From contig NC_066584.1 in the NCBI RefSeq assembly GCF_024323335.1, positions 273,149,618-273,213,617 of the forward strand: a DNA stretch of 64,000 nt. Reading direction: 5' to 3'. The notes beneath the pieces are model-generated. The model was given only the letters and a program-made list of their open reading frames with translations, searched no databases and was not told the DNA's origin. Positions 22,497 through 35,711 of this stretch are shown here, piece by piece. The first letter of the stretch is position 1. Each line of letters opens with the position of its first letter. The stretch comes from Lathyrus oleraceus (taxonomy: Eukaryota > Streptophyta > Magnoliopsida > Fabales > Fabaceae). A program made the translations under genes and the position numbers.

Positions 22497-25400
22497 ATGA
22501 CAACAAACACCTCTAACAACACCTTGCGATCAACCCTTGACAAGGAAAAATTGTCTGGGACAAATTTTCTGGTTTGGTACCGAAACCTGAGGATTGTCCT
22601 CAAACATGATAAAGGGAAAGGCAAGGAAGTTGCCAAACCCAAACCCACTATTGCTGCTTTGAAGCCTAGTGGAGGCATAACAAAAGAAGGCACCTGCTTT
22701 CATTGCGGTAAGACCGCACACTCGAAGAGAAACTGCCCAAAGTACCAGGAAGATAGGAAGAATGAAGTAGAGACTTCAACTTCAGGTATTTTTGTTATTG
22801 AAATTAATTTATCTACTTCTGCATCATGGGTATTAGATATTGGATGCGGTTCTCACATTTGTACAAATGTGCATGGACTAAAAAGGAGTAGAGATTTGGC
22901 AAAAGGTGAAGTCGACTTACGAGTTGGCAATGGAGCAAAGGTTGTTGCCTTAGCCATAGGAACTTATGAATTGACTTTACCTAGTGGTTTAATAATTCAG
23001 TTAGAGAACTGTTATTATGTACCTGCAATTAGCAGGAATATTATTTCCGTTTCTTGTTTGGACAAGTTTGGTTTTTCATTTATAATAAAGAACAATTGTT
23101 GCTCAATTTATTTGAATGATATATTCTATGCTACTGCACAAATGAACAATGGGCTATATGTCCTTGATCTTGAAATGCCTATTTATAACATTAATACTAA
23201 AAGGATGAAACCTAATGAGTTAAATCCAACTTACCTTTGGCATTGTCGATTAGGCCACATAAATGAGAAACGCATTTCCAAACTCCATAAAGATGGACTC
23301 TTGGACTCTTTTGATTATGAATCATATGAGACATGCAGATCTTGTTTAATTGGAAAGATGACAAAGTCTCCATTCACAGGAAAAGGTGAAAGAGCTAATG
23401 ATCTTTTGGCCCTCATACATACTGATGTATGTGGACCACTGAACATACCAGCCAGAGGAGGTTTTCAGTACTTCATCACATTTACTGATGATTTCAGTAG
23501 ATATGGTTATGTGTATTTAATGAAACACAAATCAGAGTCCTTTGAAAAGTTCAAGGAATTCAAGAATGAAGTACAAAACCAACTAGGTAAGAATATTAAA
23601 ACTCTTCGATCAGATCGAGGTGGTGAGTATTTAAGCCTAGAGTTTGATGACCATCTGAAAGAGTGTGGGATCCTATCCCAACTTACTCCTCCTGGAACAC
23701 CCCAATGGAATGGTGTATCTGAGAGAAGAAATCGAACCCTGTTAGACATGGTCCGATTCATGATGAGTCACGCCGATCTTCCAAACTCCTTTTGGGGACA
23801 TGCACTATTGACAGCAGCTTACACACTTAACCGTGTTCCATCCAAAAAGGTTGAGAAGACACCATATGAGATATGGAGTGGTAAGAAACCACATATGTAT
23901 TACATGAAGATTTGGGGTTGCGAAGTTTATGTGAAACGACAGATTTCAACTAAGCTTGAGCCCAAATCTGACAAATGCTTATTTGTGGGGTATCCTAAAG
24001 AAACAAGAGGGTATTACTTCTACAATCCTTCAGAGGGCAAAGTGTTTGTCGCTCGAACTGGAGTTTTCCTAGAAAAGGATTTTATTTCCAAAGGAATCAG
24101 TGGGAGGAAAGTAGAGCTTGAAGAAATTCAAGAATCACAAAGCATCGATACACCTATGGAGGAATTAGAGCAGGAAACACAAGTAGTTGTGGAAGAGCAA
24201 CCTGCTTAAGTAGAACAAGACCAGCATAGGTCAAGCAGGATACGTCACCTACCTGAGAGATATGGATATCTCATAACAGATCAAGGTGATGTATTACTCA
24301 TGGATCAAGATGAGCCTGTGACCTACCAAGAGGCCATAACTGGTCCCGAGTATGAGAAGTGGCTAGAAGCCATGAAATTTGAAATGGATTCCATGTACAC
24401 AAACCAAGTTTGGACCTTGGTAGAGCCTCCTGTAGGAGTCAACCCTATAGGATGCAAGTGGGTCTTCAAAAAGAAGACTGACATGGATGGTAAGGTACAT
24501 ACCTATAAGGCAAGACTGGTTGCAAAAGGATATAAACAAATTCATGGGGTTGACTATGATGAAACCTTTTCACCAGTTGCAATGCTTAAATCTGTTCGGA
24601 TTTTACTTGCTATCGCTGCATATCATGATTATGAAATATGGCAAATGGATGTCAAAACTGCTTTCCTTAATGGGAATCTTCTTGAGGATGTGTAGATGAC
24701 ACAAGCTGAAGGATTTGACATACCAAAAGAAGCCCAAAAGATATGTAAGTTACAAAGGTCAATCTATGGATTGAAGCAAGCTTCCAGAAGCTGGAATCTT
24801 CGTTTTGATGAAACAGTAAAACAATATAGATTCATCAAGAACGAAGATGAGCCTTGTGTCTACAAGAAGGTTAGTGGGAGCATGATCATTTTCCTGGTAT
24901 TATATGTAGATGACATATTACTCATTGGAAACGATATCCCTACCCTGCAACAAGTAAAGTCTTGGTTGGGGAAATGCTTTTCTATGAAGGACCTAGGTGA
25001 AGCAGCCTATATATTAGGAATCAAAATCTATAGAGATAGATCACAAAAACTGCTTGGCCTAAGTCAGAGTACGTACATAGACAAAGTGCTGAGACGCTTT
25101 AATATGCATGATTCCAAGAAAGGATTCATACCTATGCAACATGGCCTGTGTCTATCAAAAACACAATCCCCTTCAACTGAGGAAGAAAGGGATCGCATGA
25201 ATAAGATTCCATATGCATATGCAATAGGATCTATCATGTATGCCATGTTATGTACTCGACCAGATGTCTCGTATGCTTTAAGTGCAACGAGTAGGTACCA
25301 ATCTGATCCTAGTGATGCCCATTGGGTAGCTGTCAAGAATATCCTTAAGTACTTGAGAAGGACTAAGGACTCATTCTTGATATATGGAGGTCAGGAAGAG

Positions 25401-25888
25401 TTGGCTGTATTTGGATACACCGATGCTAGCTTCCAGACAGATAAGGATGACTTTAGATCGCAATCTGGTTACGTGTTTTGTTTAAACGATGGCGCTGTGA
25501 GCTGGAAAAGTTCAAAGCAAGACACAGTTGCTGATTCTACAACCGAGGCCAAGTATATTGCTGCCTCAAGTGCAGCAAAGGAAGCTGGATCAAAAAGTTC
25601 ATTAGTGAACTTGACATAGTTCCTAGCATTGTGGATCCCATTGGTTTCTATTGTGATAATAATGGTGCTATCGCACAAGCTAAGGAGCCTAGATCTCACC
25701 AACGATCCAAACACATACTTAGGCGTTATCACCTCATTCGAGAGATAATAGATAGAGGAGATGTGAAAATATGTAGAGTACCTACACTCGACAATATTGC
25801 TGACCCACTGACAAAGCCTCTTGCCCAGCAGAAGCATGATGGCCATACTAGATCTATGGGCATTAGGGATATGCCTGATTGGCTCTAG
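22497..25888 (+). pseudogene. Copia B gag-pol polyprotein, gag core deleted
   Basis: From the ATG at 22497: a short Gag start, then directly the CCHC knuckle (CFHCGKTAHSKRNC, near 22695), with most of the Gag core absent. The protease site reads DIG instead of DTG/DSG (near 22845). Then come the GAG-pre-integrase HHCC finger (about 23240-23345) and integrase core (TDVCGP, RSDRGGEY, SERRNR). Reverse transcriptase has YVDD near 24907 and RNase H extends to 25888. Breaks: TAA at 24207, TAG at 24693 and a one-base frameshift near 25585. The deleted Gag core and altered protease alone make it non-autonomous. Confidence 0.92.
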
Positions 25889-25902
25889 TGCTAGTGGGAG
25901 AT
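25889..25902 (+). other. Polypurine tract of copia B
   Basis: The gtgggagat run lies directly between the end of pol and the 3' LTR, as in other copia elements. Confidence 0.8.
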
Positions 25903-27218
25903 TGTTGGTGTAAGCCCTAGAGGCCAATACTTTTGGTACTTGTATCGAATTATTTATTAATAATAAAAGGCATTTTTCTTTATTATGTTTGTTTAATAAA
26001 GTCCCTGGAATAGATAGTCCGTTTAATGTATCAAGTATGACTTAATCATGAGATCACATTAAACATAAGGACATTATTCTTAAAGTATCCGTAGTCAAGC
26101 TTTATTGTGAAGTGGGATAACATTAAAGCATGAAGACTATTATGTTTGTAGACTGATGATCACGTCTCATGGATCATGGATAAAGAGTTATAAAGTCTTA
26201 AACATAGGTATGAATATTAAGAGTAATATTCATACTGGATTGACCCGCTATGAGAATACTATATAGAATGTTATGCAAAGTATCATAAGTTATTCTCATG
26301 GTGATAATGGTGTATACCACTCTTCGACCTGAAACCACTATGGACCCTGGATGTAGAGTCGAGTGCTTTATTGTTGATCCAACGTTGTCCGTAACTGGAT
26401 AACCATAAAGACAGTTGATGGGTACTCTACGAAGCATGCTAAGGGACATGAGTGACCTTGATGGAATTTGCCCATCCTGCGTAACAGGATAAATGTCTAT
26501 GGGCCCAATATTGAACTGGACAAGGATGACACGGTATATGCCTTGTGTTCAATATAGACATAAGGGCAAAGGGGTAATTATACACATAATTATTATCACA
26601 GAAGGTTTTGTCAGATCACATGACATTTTTGTGACTTGGGTAGCAGTGATGTGTTGCTAGATACCGCTCACTGTTTATTATATTAAATACGTGATTTAAT
26701 ATAATTGCCAACACCGCGAAAACCTATAGGGTCACACATAAAGGACGGATTGATGAGATATAGAGTAATTAAGGAATATTGTAATGTACGGTTTCCTTAA
26801 GTGAATTATAGAACATCGTAAGGTACGGTGTACTTAAGTAGAATACGAAATATGGTAAGGTACCGAATACTTAAGTGATTTTGGCATATTATGAGATATG
26901 AGCCAGATACACTTAAGTGGGCTTTTTAGCTTGAAGCCCACACAAGTGGTTCTATAAATAGAACCCTTGGGTAGAAGCATTGTAACTCTTGCTTACAATT
27001 TCGTTTCTCTCTCTCTCACTCAAAGCCTTCATTCGTAGCAGCTAGCACTGAGATTGAAGGAATTCGTTCGTGTGGACTTAGTAGAGACGTTGTCATCGTT
27101 CAACGTTCGTGATCGCCACAAGAGGTAACGATTCTATCACTGATCATGCCCATTCGTAAGGATCACTAAATGGAGAAATTTTAAATTCCGCTGCACCTTG
27201 GATGACAATTCTCCTTCA
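25903..27218 (+). repeat. 3' LTR of copia B, complete, 1316 bp
   Basis: It begins TGTTGGTGTAAGCC and ends ...ctccttca. It carries the palindromic TATA at 26948 and the same CTTAAG repeats as the left LTR. Confidence 0.94.
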
Positions 27219-27797
27219 TTCAGAAACTCTGGGAGAATTAATCCTAAAGGACCCAACAGATTATGGGTACCAAAAGATAAAATAGTGTATGTTACGGATA
27301 TCTTATGCAGTAGAGTTAAAACACCAGTCACGGTACCTGGACTCTGGATGCTCGCGACACATGACGGGAAGAAAGCATATGTTCCAAGATATGGAACTTA
27401 AAGATGTCGGTTTTGTAGGCTTTGGAGGAAATTAGAAAGGAAGAATCAGGGGATATGGAATAGTTGGTAAGTAATCTCTTCCCTCTATATCTAATGTTCT
27501 TTATGTTGAAGGATTAATGCATAATTTGTTATCCATAAGTCAATTAAGTGATAACGTTATGATATTATTTTTAATCAAAAAACGTGCAAGACTGTCAATC
27601 AGAAAAATGGCACAGTCCTTTTCACTGGAAAGAGGAAAAAAACATTTATAAAATAAAACTTTCACATTTGAAAAACCAAAACGTGAAATGCTTGATGTCT
27701 GTTAATGAAGAGCAATGAATGTGGCATAGACGCTTGGGTCACATTAGCTTGAGGAGGATTTCTCAGCTAAATAAACTTGAGTTAGTCAGAGGCCTAT
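27219..27797 (+). pseudogene. Sirevirus A protease to pre-integrase fragment
   Basis: After element B the Sirevirus frame resumes with a segment ending PGLWMLATHDGKKAYVP, typical of the region before and at the protease. Across several stops and frame changes the NVLYVEGLMHNLLSISQL-type segment and the WHRRLGHISLRRISQL pre-integrase finger follow. The fragment stops at 27797, where an Ogre-type solo LTR is inserted. The continuation at 32573 completes the interrupted motif. Confidence 0.85.
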
Positions 27798-30700
27798 TGT
27801 AAGACCCCAATTTTGACACTAATATCCCTCATGCCATCTCATCATATGTATTAGCATTGGGATCACTCATTGGCATCCTCCTTACCTTCCATTCATTGGG
27901 TTTGCATTGGGAGAGATCACCAAGCACATTTTTTATTGTATCATACTTTTTTTTCATTATTTACTAACCAAAATACCAAAAAATATGTCAATGTATAGTT
28001 TGTTGCTTTTGTAGGTAGTGTGCATGCTCACCTATGCTCTATCAAGCTCATATCTAGGGTTTAAGACCCTCAATGTAAGGAGTGCAATCAAGAATTGGTT
28101 CACATTGGCTCTAAGCATCATATATGGATCCCCATGATCTTCACATATTATTTTGATCAAGAAATCATCAAGAGTTTGGAGTTTGTTTTCCTTGGAAACC
28201 CTAATTCATTTGGGTATCTTGTGTGACTTCTTCAACAAGTTTCTTCAAAATTTGATCAAATATTTCAAGGGATACTTCATATTTCATCATATTACACATA
28301 TATTATCCTCCATGAGTCCCAAAAGTCAAGAGAATATCAAGCTAGCAAGTTGGTTCATGGTGGTTGACCAGAGAAAGTTAATTGGTCAAAATTGGGGTTC
28401 CCTAGACCCTATCTCCTACAATTTTTGTCATATGAAAATGATTCCAAGAGAAAAGTTACTCAAAATTACATTCCAAACAACTTTAATGTTTAATTCAAGA
28501 TCTAGTTTTTCCTGGAAATTCATTTTTTATGGTGAAAGATTATAGGTCATTTTGTCTGAATCCTAGTTTGGAGGTCAACTTCCCAAGACCATAACTTGCT
28601 CAATTTTAATGATATGAAAGCCATTAAAATTAAATGATAAAATTCAATATGTATAATTAAACTTTGATGTTTGTAGGAAGTTTAAATTCAACTTTTAAAT
28701 AAATGTTCCAAGAGGAAACATTATAGGTCATTTTGGGTCACTACCATTGAACAAGTGATTTTCCTCAACTTCTAAAATGCGTAACTCCCTCATGCCAAAT
28801 CCAAATGAGGTCAAATTTATGACAAAATTTAAAAGGTTTGAAAGAGCTACAACTTTGACGAAGGAACGTTTCTCATTTGAAGACCATAGAAAAAGTTATT
28901 CAAGGTGGAAGAAGTGAACATTTGACTTGGGACTTAGAAAATTTTCAAATATGTTTGATTTCCCAAAATTCCACCTCAAAATTCATCATGATCCAAGCTT
29001 CAAATGAAAAAGTGTCTAACATGAAATTTGTTCCCCTTGATCTCATTTGGCCAAAGAATAAAGGGCTTGCGCATGGGTGCAATGTGAGGAACCATTTGGA
29101 AGATTTTCACTTCCACATTTCATACACGATTGCATGGTTACATGATATGATTTCAGCATGATCCTCACTCATTTTTGGACCTGAATACATCACTTGATGG
29201 GCCTATCACACACCTATGCAAGCATGCAAGAGAATTACTCAATTTTTGCCATTTTTGAAAGTGTGTGGAAATGTATCTCCTTGGCTATAAATACAACCTT
29301 CATTGCTCAGAATTAAGGAGCTCATGCCCAAGATTTGAACCTGCAATTCAAACCCTCTCCATTTAAGGATAGTCTTGAAGGTTTTCTTTGGAAAATCGAG
29401 TTTAAAATCTCCATCTGTTTTGAGATTGAAACTTCAAGAGTCTAGACTTTTTCTTGATCATAATCACTTCCAATAAGCTTCTGAAGTAAGGCCAAGCATA
29501 ATTGGAATCAAGATGGGGCAAGTTTGAAGCTCCATTAAAGGTGAATTTTAAGAAACTTCATCTCTTCGATTCTCTCTCAATTCTTCACCATTCTTTGTGA
29601 TTTTTGGTTGTCTGAAGTCCTATCAATATAGGCAAGAAGATTGAGTTGCTTTGAGGTCAAATTGAAGCAACTCAGTTCATGATCCTCAAAATTCAAATCA
29701 ATGTATCTTTTTATATACTTGGAATTGGAGAAAATTGAGGCCAGATTCGTGTTCCTGAGCATTTTTCCTTCAAATTAGTGTATTCACTTTTCATTTTCCA
29801 TGGAGTTGAGCCTGAACCAGATCAATGGTGATCACCGGAAAAGATGATCGGAGTTAGGGCTCCGGTGGTACGTTGGATCAATCCAGGCCATCTGATTTGG
29901 TTCTCATGTTCTAATCTCACGCGTCCGAAGTGATTACCATGTGTGTGCACGCATTGACTGTAGTGTTTGGTGGAAGTGCGCGCTTGGCCATCAGATATGC
30001 CACCTCAATTAATGAGGGAGATCTGATGACCCTTGTTTTTTTCTATTTTCTTTTTATTTTCTGATTTTTCATTTAATCCACTTATTTTGATTAGTTCATA
30101 TTAATTTCATTTTTAATCCAAAAAATATGGGACTTTCACCAAAAAAATTAAATATTTTCCTCTTTCATTTTATGAATTAAAATTATTTTTTGGATTAATT
30201 TTGATATTTTTCATGAATTAATTGTTTTTATGCATATTTTTAATTGTTTAAAAATACTTCTGACTTTTCAAAAATTATGAATTTTTTTGTCTAAGGTCAT
30301 TTGACCTTGTTTGACCTAGGATAAATCTCTTGGCCATTTATTTGGTGTTTTGAAGAGGTTTTAGGTTTTGACCAAACTAAACTTAATTTAAATGCATTTT
30401 TAATTTGATTTTTAATTGATTAATTGTGTAGAAATTATGTTGAGTCATTTTTATTGAGTTGTGAAGTTTGACTATGTGTTTGGGCCTTGGAAAATGTTGA
30501 TTTAACTTTTGGTGAGTTAAAATCATTGGATTTAGGGGATTGATGAAATGTACATTTCATCTCCCAAAATGAATGAATGATTTTAATTTGATAAAATTCC
30601 TCCCATGACCAATTTGTGTTCCTTCTATCTCCCCCCCCCCCCCCCCCCCCTCTCTTAATCTTCAATCCATTTCTCTCTCGTCCTTTCCATTGACCAATGA

Positions 30701-32572
30701 AGTCTCAATATCCTAAGGCTAATTGGTTCATCAATAATTTTGTGTTAGATGAACCAATACAAGTATGGATTAGATAGGTCCACCCTTTGATCTTTTTTTC
30801 TTTTTGTGTGTGGTATGTTTTAGGAGTATGGTTCATTATACCATATCTCTAACATGCATTAACACCAAATTTTCTATTGCCCCGCCTCAAATAGTTGTGA
30901 CTTCTTCATAAGTCCAATTACGATTGCTTAACATAGAGCTAAATTTTGACCCTAAAGGCATAACATTCTAGTAAGTGAGATTGTAAGTCTCCCCCCTTTC
31001 ATGATATTGTATGGAAATTTGGCCTTTTTTCCTTCCTTTGAAAGATGTCTTGGTTCAAGTATACATGCTTGTGAATAGAGGGTTGAGTGTTCTCCAAAGA
31101 ATGACTTAATCAATTGAAAATATAAACATCACTAACATTTAATCAAATAACATTTAATCAACTAACATTTGACTAACTTTTATTATTAATGCTTTTATTT
31201 TTCAAGTAATTTACTTTATGCAATTTAAATTCAAGTCATTTACCACTTCATTTGTCATCTACATATCATTTAACTGGTTTATATTCATGTCATTTTCACT
31301 TTGCTCACTTGAGCCATATATTGTGATTGTATATTTGTTTGTGTATTTTGTTTGTGTTTGTGGTCTTAGGACCTTAAAATACTTAATAAATAACAAAAAA
31401 CCCTAAAAAATGTTTGTGTGGACTGTTGGATTTGATCTGAGCTTTTGGGACTTAGAATTAGAAAACATTCCATATGCAAAAGGACTTGGCCAATGCCAAC
31501 TTTTCTGAGACCAAGTTATTGTGATTTGAGATTTCATTTGATGCAAGTATTGGGATTCAGATGAATTCATCTGTTACATGGTCTTGATGCAACTGTTACT
31601 TTGAACTTGTGTCTAATGCCTTATTTTGAGCTAATCAAGGAGTATGTCATCTGATTCATGAGGAGACAAAGAAGACTGTTAGTTGTGAAGTTGCTTACTT
31701 GAATGTGGCCATCCTTATTTGATGCCTTACTCTTCATATTGCTATTTGCTTGTTGATATTGCTTGATTCAAAGTCCAAAGGGAAATGGGTTTTCTATATG
31801 ACATTCTTGTTTGTTGGATTGCATCCCATTGGTCAGATCTTTTCAACTCTTAAATTTTAATTTTATGCTTAGGATTAGTATCTTCATCTCCTCCCACTTC
31901 TTAAATTTCAAAATCTCTCCCTCTTTTCAAAAAAATTATTTGCTTGTGATTTCAAACTTAGACCCTTTTTGCAAATTAGAAACTTTGGCCTTATGCCATT
32001 GCCTTTTTAAACTCTTTTCTTAATCAAATTTGTAAATGAACTTAACCATATTGACTTAAAATTTCAAAAGACAAAAAGAAATAACACTCATTCAAACCTT
32101 TTTTAGGCTCCTTTGTGCCTCTTTTAAACTTAATTTTTGATTAAAAGCAATCCACTCATTTTGAAATTGATATCACGAACTACGAGGTTTTGATCCCTCA
32201 TTTTTATGTTGGTACGTAAACACAAGTCTGAAGGTTTTGTCAAACACAAAAATATAATTAATGAATCCTTTTCTCATTTGCACAGTCTATTTATTGCAAA
32301 CATCTTTTATGCCAAAAACACATACTCACATAAAAAGGGGTTTCCTAGGAGTACCTAGGACACTTTGGGTGCTAACATCTTCCCTCTGTGTAACCAACCC
32401 CCTTACCTGCAATCTCTGGCATTTTATTAGTTTTGATTTGAAAAATTTTTATCTTTGGGTTTTGTTCGTACTTTTCCCTTTTCCTTTGGAAACAATAAAA
32501 GCATGGTGGCGACTCTGATTTTATTGACGTTAATTTTATCCATAGCTTAATGGTCATGAATTTACCGCTACA
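27798..32572 (+). mobile_element. Solo LTR of an Ogre-type element, 4775 bp
   Basis: It begins TGTAAGACCCC and ends ...accgctaca, like the Ogre LTRs, but is clearly diverged from them. It interrupts the Sirevirus pre-integrase domain. Flanks are cctat (27793-27797) and cctgc (32573-32577). Removing the LTR and one flank restores the expected reading frame if cctgc is original, so the left copy carries two transitions. No internal sequence is present, so it arose by recombination between two LTRs. It contains a run of about 20 C (30632-30651) and a TATA-like site at 29285. Open frames at 28153 and 28877 are LTR sequence. Confidence 0.9.
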
Positions 32573-35147
32573 CCTGCCTAAGATGAAGTTTTCTTCATAT
32601 GCTCTTTATGAAACATGTCAGAAAGGGAAATGTTCTAAAACCACTTTCAAAACCAAAAATGTTGTTTACACCTCCAAACCTCTAGAACTTCTACACATTG
32701 ATCTCTTTGGACCTGTTAAGACAACGTCAATCAATGGTAAGAAGTATGGACTTTTTATTATTGATGACTACAGTCGTTGGACATGGGTGAAATTCTTAAG
32801 GCATAAGAATGAGTCACATTCTGTGTTCACCAGTTTCTGTTCAAAAGTACAAAATGAATATGACTCTAAGATTATCAGAGTCAGAAGTGATCATGGTGGC
32901 GAATTTGAAACAAACTTTTTGAAGAACTTTTTGACTCTAATGGAATTTCTTACGATTTCTCTTATCCTAGAACTCCACAACAAAATAGAGTTGTAGAAAG
33001 GAAGAATATGACTCTCCAAGAAATGGCCAGAACCATGATCGATGAGACTAATGTGGCTAAGCACTTCTAGGTAGAAGCTGTGAATACATCATGTTACATT
33101 CAGAATAGAATCTCTATCAAACCTATTCTAGAGAAGACTCTTTATGAACTGTGCAAGGGAAGAAAACCCAACATTGCTTATTTTTATCCTTTTGGATGTT
33201 CTTATTTTATTCTGAACACTAAAGAAAATATGAACAAGTTTGACTCTAAGGCACAAAAGTGTATTATGTTGGGATACTCATAACATTCTAAAGGATATAG
33301 AGTATACAATACATAAACACAAATTGTGGAAGAATCAATTCATGTCAGGTTTGATGATAAGCTTGACTCTGAAAAGTCAAAGCTAGTTAAGAAATTTGCA
33401 GATCTATATATCACACTTGCAGGTTCTGATGAAAAGATAAATGATTCTGAAGAAGCTTATAGAGGAACTTCAAAAGCACCTGAATGCACAATCAATCAGA
33501 AAAGACAAAGACATAGGCTAAATGTTTCTGAAGAACTGATTCTGGGAAACAAGGATGAACCTGTCAGAACAAGATCAACATTCAAAGTCTCTAAAGAAAC
33601 ACTTATGGGACTAGTATCTCTTATATAGCCAACATCTTGTGAAGAAGCTCTTCAAGATAAAGAATGGATTCTGGAAATGAAAGAAGAACTTGATTAGTTT
33701 TCCAAAAATGATGTTTGGGATCTTGTACCAAGAGCAAGGGAACCCATGTGATTGGAACTAAATGGGTCTACACAGACAAGCTAAATGAAAATGGCGAAGT
33801 TGTCAAAAATAAAGCACGGCCGGTGGCACAAGGTTATAGTCAACATGAAGGGATTAACTATAATGAAACCTTTGCTCCAGTCACGAGGTTAGAATCTATT
33901 TGTCTCCTTATATCCTTTGCTGTTAATTATTCTATTAAATTATATCAAATGGACGTCAAAAGTGTGTTTCTGAATGGTTACATTTCTGAAGAAGTGTATG
34001 TCCATCAACCTCCTGGATTTGAAGATTCAAAACTTCCAGAATATGTTTTCAAACTTAAGAAATCTCTTTACGGTCTGAAACAAGCTCCCAGAGCTTGGTA
34101 TGAAAGACTTAGTTCATTTCTTCTGGAAAATGATTTTATCAGAGGCAAAGTGAACTCCAGTATCTTTTGCAAAAACATCAGAAACGATCTTATGATTTGT
34201 TAGATTTATGTTGATGATATAATATTTGGTTCTGCTAACCCCTTTGTTTGCCAAGAATCTTCTGAGTTAATGCAAGCATAATTTGAAATGAGCTTAATGC
34301 AAGAACTAAAGTTCTTTATGGGCATTCAAATCAATCAAACATCAGAAGCCGCATATGTCTATCAAAGCAAAACATAAAAGATCTTCCGAAGAAATTTGAC
34401 ATGTAAGAAAGTAAGCCAGCCAAGACTCCCATGCATCCTACTTGCATTCTGGAGAAGGAAGAGGTAAGTCAAAAGGTTTGTCAAAAACTCTATCATGGTA
34501 TGATAGGCTATCTCATTTATCTAACTGTTTCTCGTCTTGATATATTATTTAGTGTATGTTTATGTGCTAGATTTCAGCCAAATCCGAGGGAATCTCAGTT
34601 AACTACTATTAAGAGAATCCTTAGGTATCTGAAGGGAACACCTAATCTAGGCTTGATGTATAAGAAAACATCAGAGTACAGGTTTTCTGGGTGATGCAGA
34701 TTACGCTGGAGATAGGTTAGAACGCAAAAGTACATCTGGGAACTGTCAGTTTCTGGGAGGAAACCTCATCTCATGGGCAAGCAAAAGACAACCAACCAAT
34801 GCACTGTCAACTGCAGAAGCAGAGTACATCTCAGCTCCACTTTGCAGCACTCAGATGCTCTGGATAAAGAATCAACTTGAGGACTTTGAGATCTATGAGA
34901 GTAACATTCCTATCTTTTGTGATAATATTGCTGCTATCTGCTTAAGTAAGAATCGAATTTTACATTCCAGAGCGAAACATATAGAAATTAAACACCATTT
35001 TATTAGAGGTTATGTTCAGAAAGGGACAACTATTTTAAAATTTATAGATACAGACCATCAATGGGATGATATCTTTACAAAACCCTTAGATGAAGATAGA
35101 TTTCTTTTCATTCTTAAAAATTTTAATATGGAAGTTTTCCTAGAATG
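32573..35147 (+). pseudogene. Sirevirus A pol: integrase, reverse transcriptase, RNase H
   Basis: It continues the pre-integrase finger (CQKGK) and runs through integrase (HIDLFGP, DDYSRWTWV, RSDHGGEF) and the reverse transcriptase. The latter has TKWVY, QMDVKSVFLNG and [12 protein letters not shown] segments and YVDD near 34207. The RNase H end lies near TKPLDEDR at about 35085-35105. There are several frameshifts (about 32930, 33750, 34260-34430, 34690) and stops, so it is inactive. The motif set matches Sirevirus/SIRE1-type pol. The natural stop is probably at 35146. Confidence 0.9.
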
Positions 35148-35711
35148 ACTCTGAACATGTGCTTCTCATCTCTGATGTTAAATTAGACTCTAACTCAAGC
35201 ATATGTGTTCATTGTATTCTCATTCTGATACTTCTACAAGTTAGAAGATATCCCTATCAGAAACCTCTCTAGTCAGAAAATCGTTTGGTATTCTTGACTC
35301 CAGAAACATCAACATGTGGTCCATCAAATGTGTGGCTCTGGATCTTTTAGACACTTGTCTAGCTCAGAACTCAATAGCCAAATTGTTGAGATCCCCTCGA
35401 GCAGTGTGAAAATCTTGAGATTAGACATCCATCATTAGCTACATTTAATTCTTCCCACGTTTGTCAAGACTCGGTTTTAGAAATAATAATTTTCTCTGTT
35501 CCCTCTCAGCTAACGCTGTCGTTTTTGCATTATTTGAACTTGTGTTTATATACTCCCACGACTCCCAGATTCACACTTTCACTACTCACAACTTACACAA
35601 ACCCAAAACCTCAACTTTCTCTGTAAATTCTCCTCATCAACTTCACTTCATCTTCTTCACAACAACATCATGAATCCTTAACAACAATAGGTCTTTGAAT
35701 TCTCTCAAAAA
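35148..35711 (+). other. Spacer between Sirevirus A pol and its env-like ORF
   Basis: About 560 bp with no gene. It includes a TATA-like tttatatactcc at about 35547 and a pyrimidine-rich stretch before the next ATG, resembling an internal 5' untranslated region. Confidence 0.5.

Larger units (their letters stand above)
19539..27218 (+). mobile_element. Ty1/copia element 'B' (Tork/Angela-like), nested in Sirevirus A
   Basis: Two LTRs, a TGGTATCAGAGC primer site, a long leader, a gag-pol frame and a polypurine tract are all present. The left LTR lacks the first 44 bp of the right LTR (1272 versus 1316 bp), so the left target duplication is lost; the right flank is ttcag (27219-27223). Lineage naming rests on integrase and reverse transcriptase similarity to Angela/BARE-type elements and is tentative. 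A solo LTR of the same family lies at 48856-50189, minus strand. Confidence 0.92.

Noticed and set aside
28153..29161. Frames of 130 and 94 codons inside the Ogre-type solo LTR
   Set aside because: LTR sequence without any domain.
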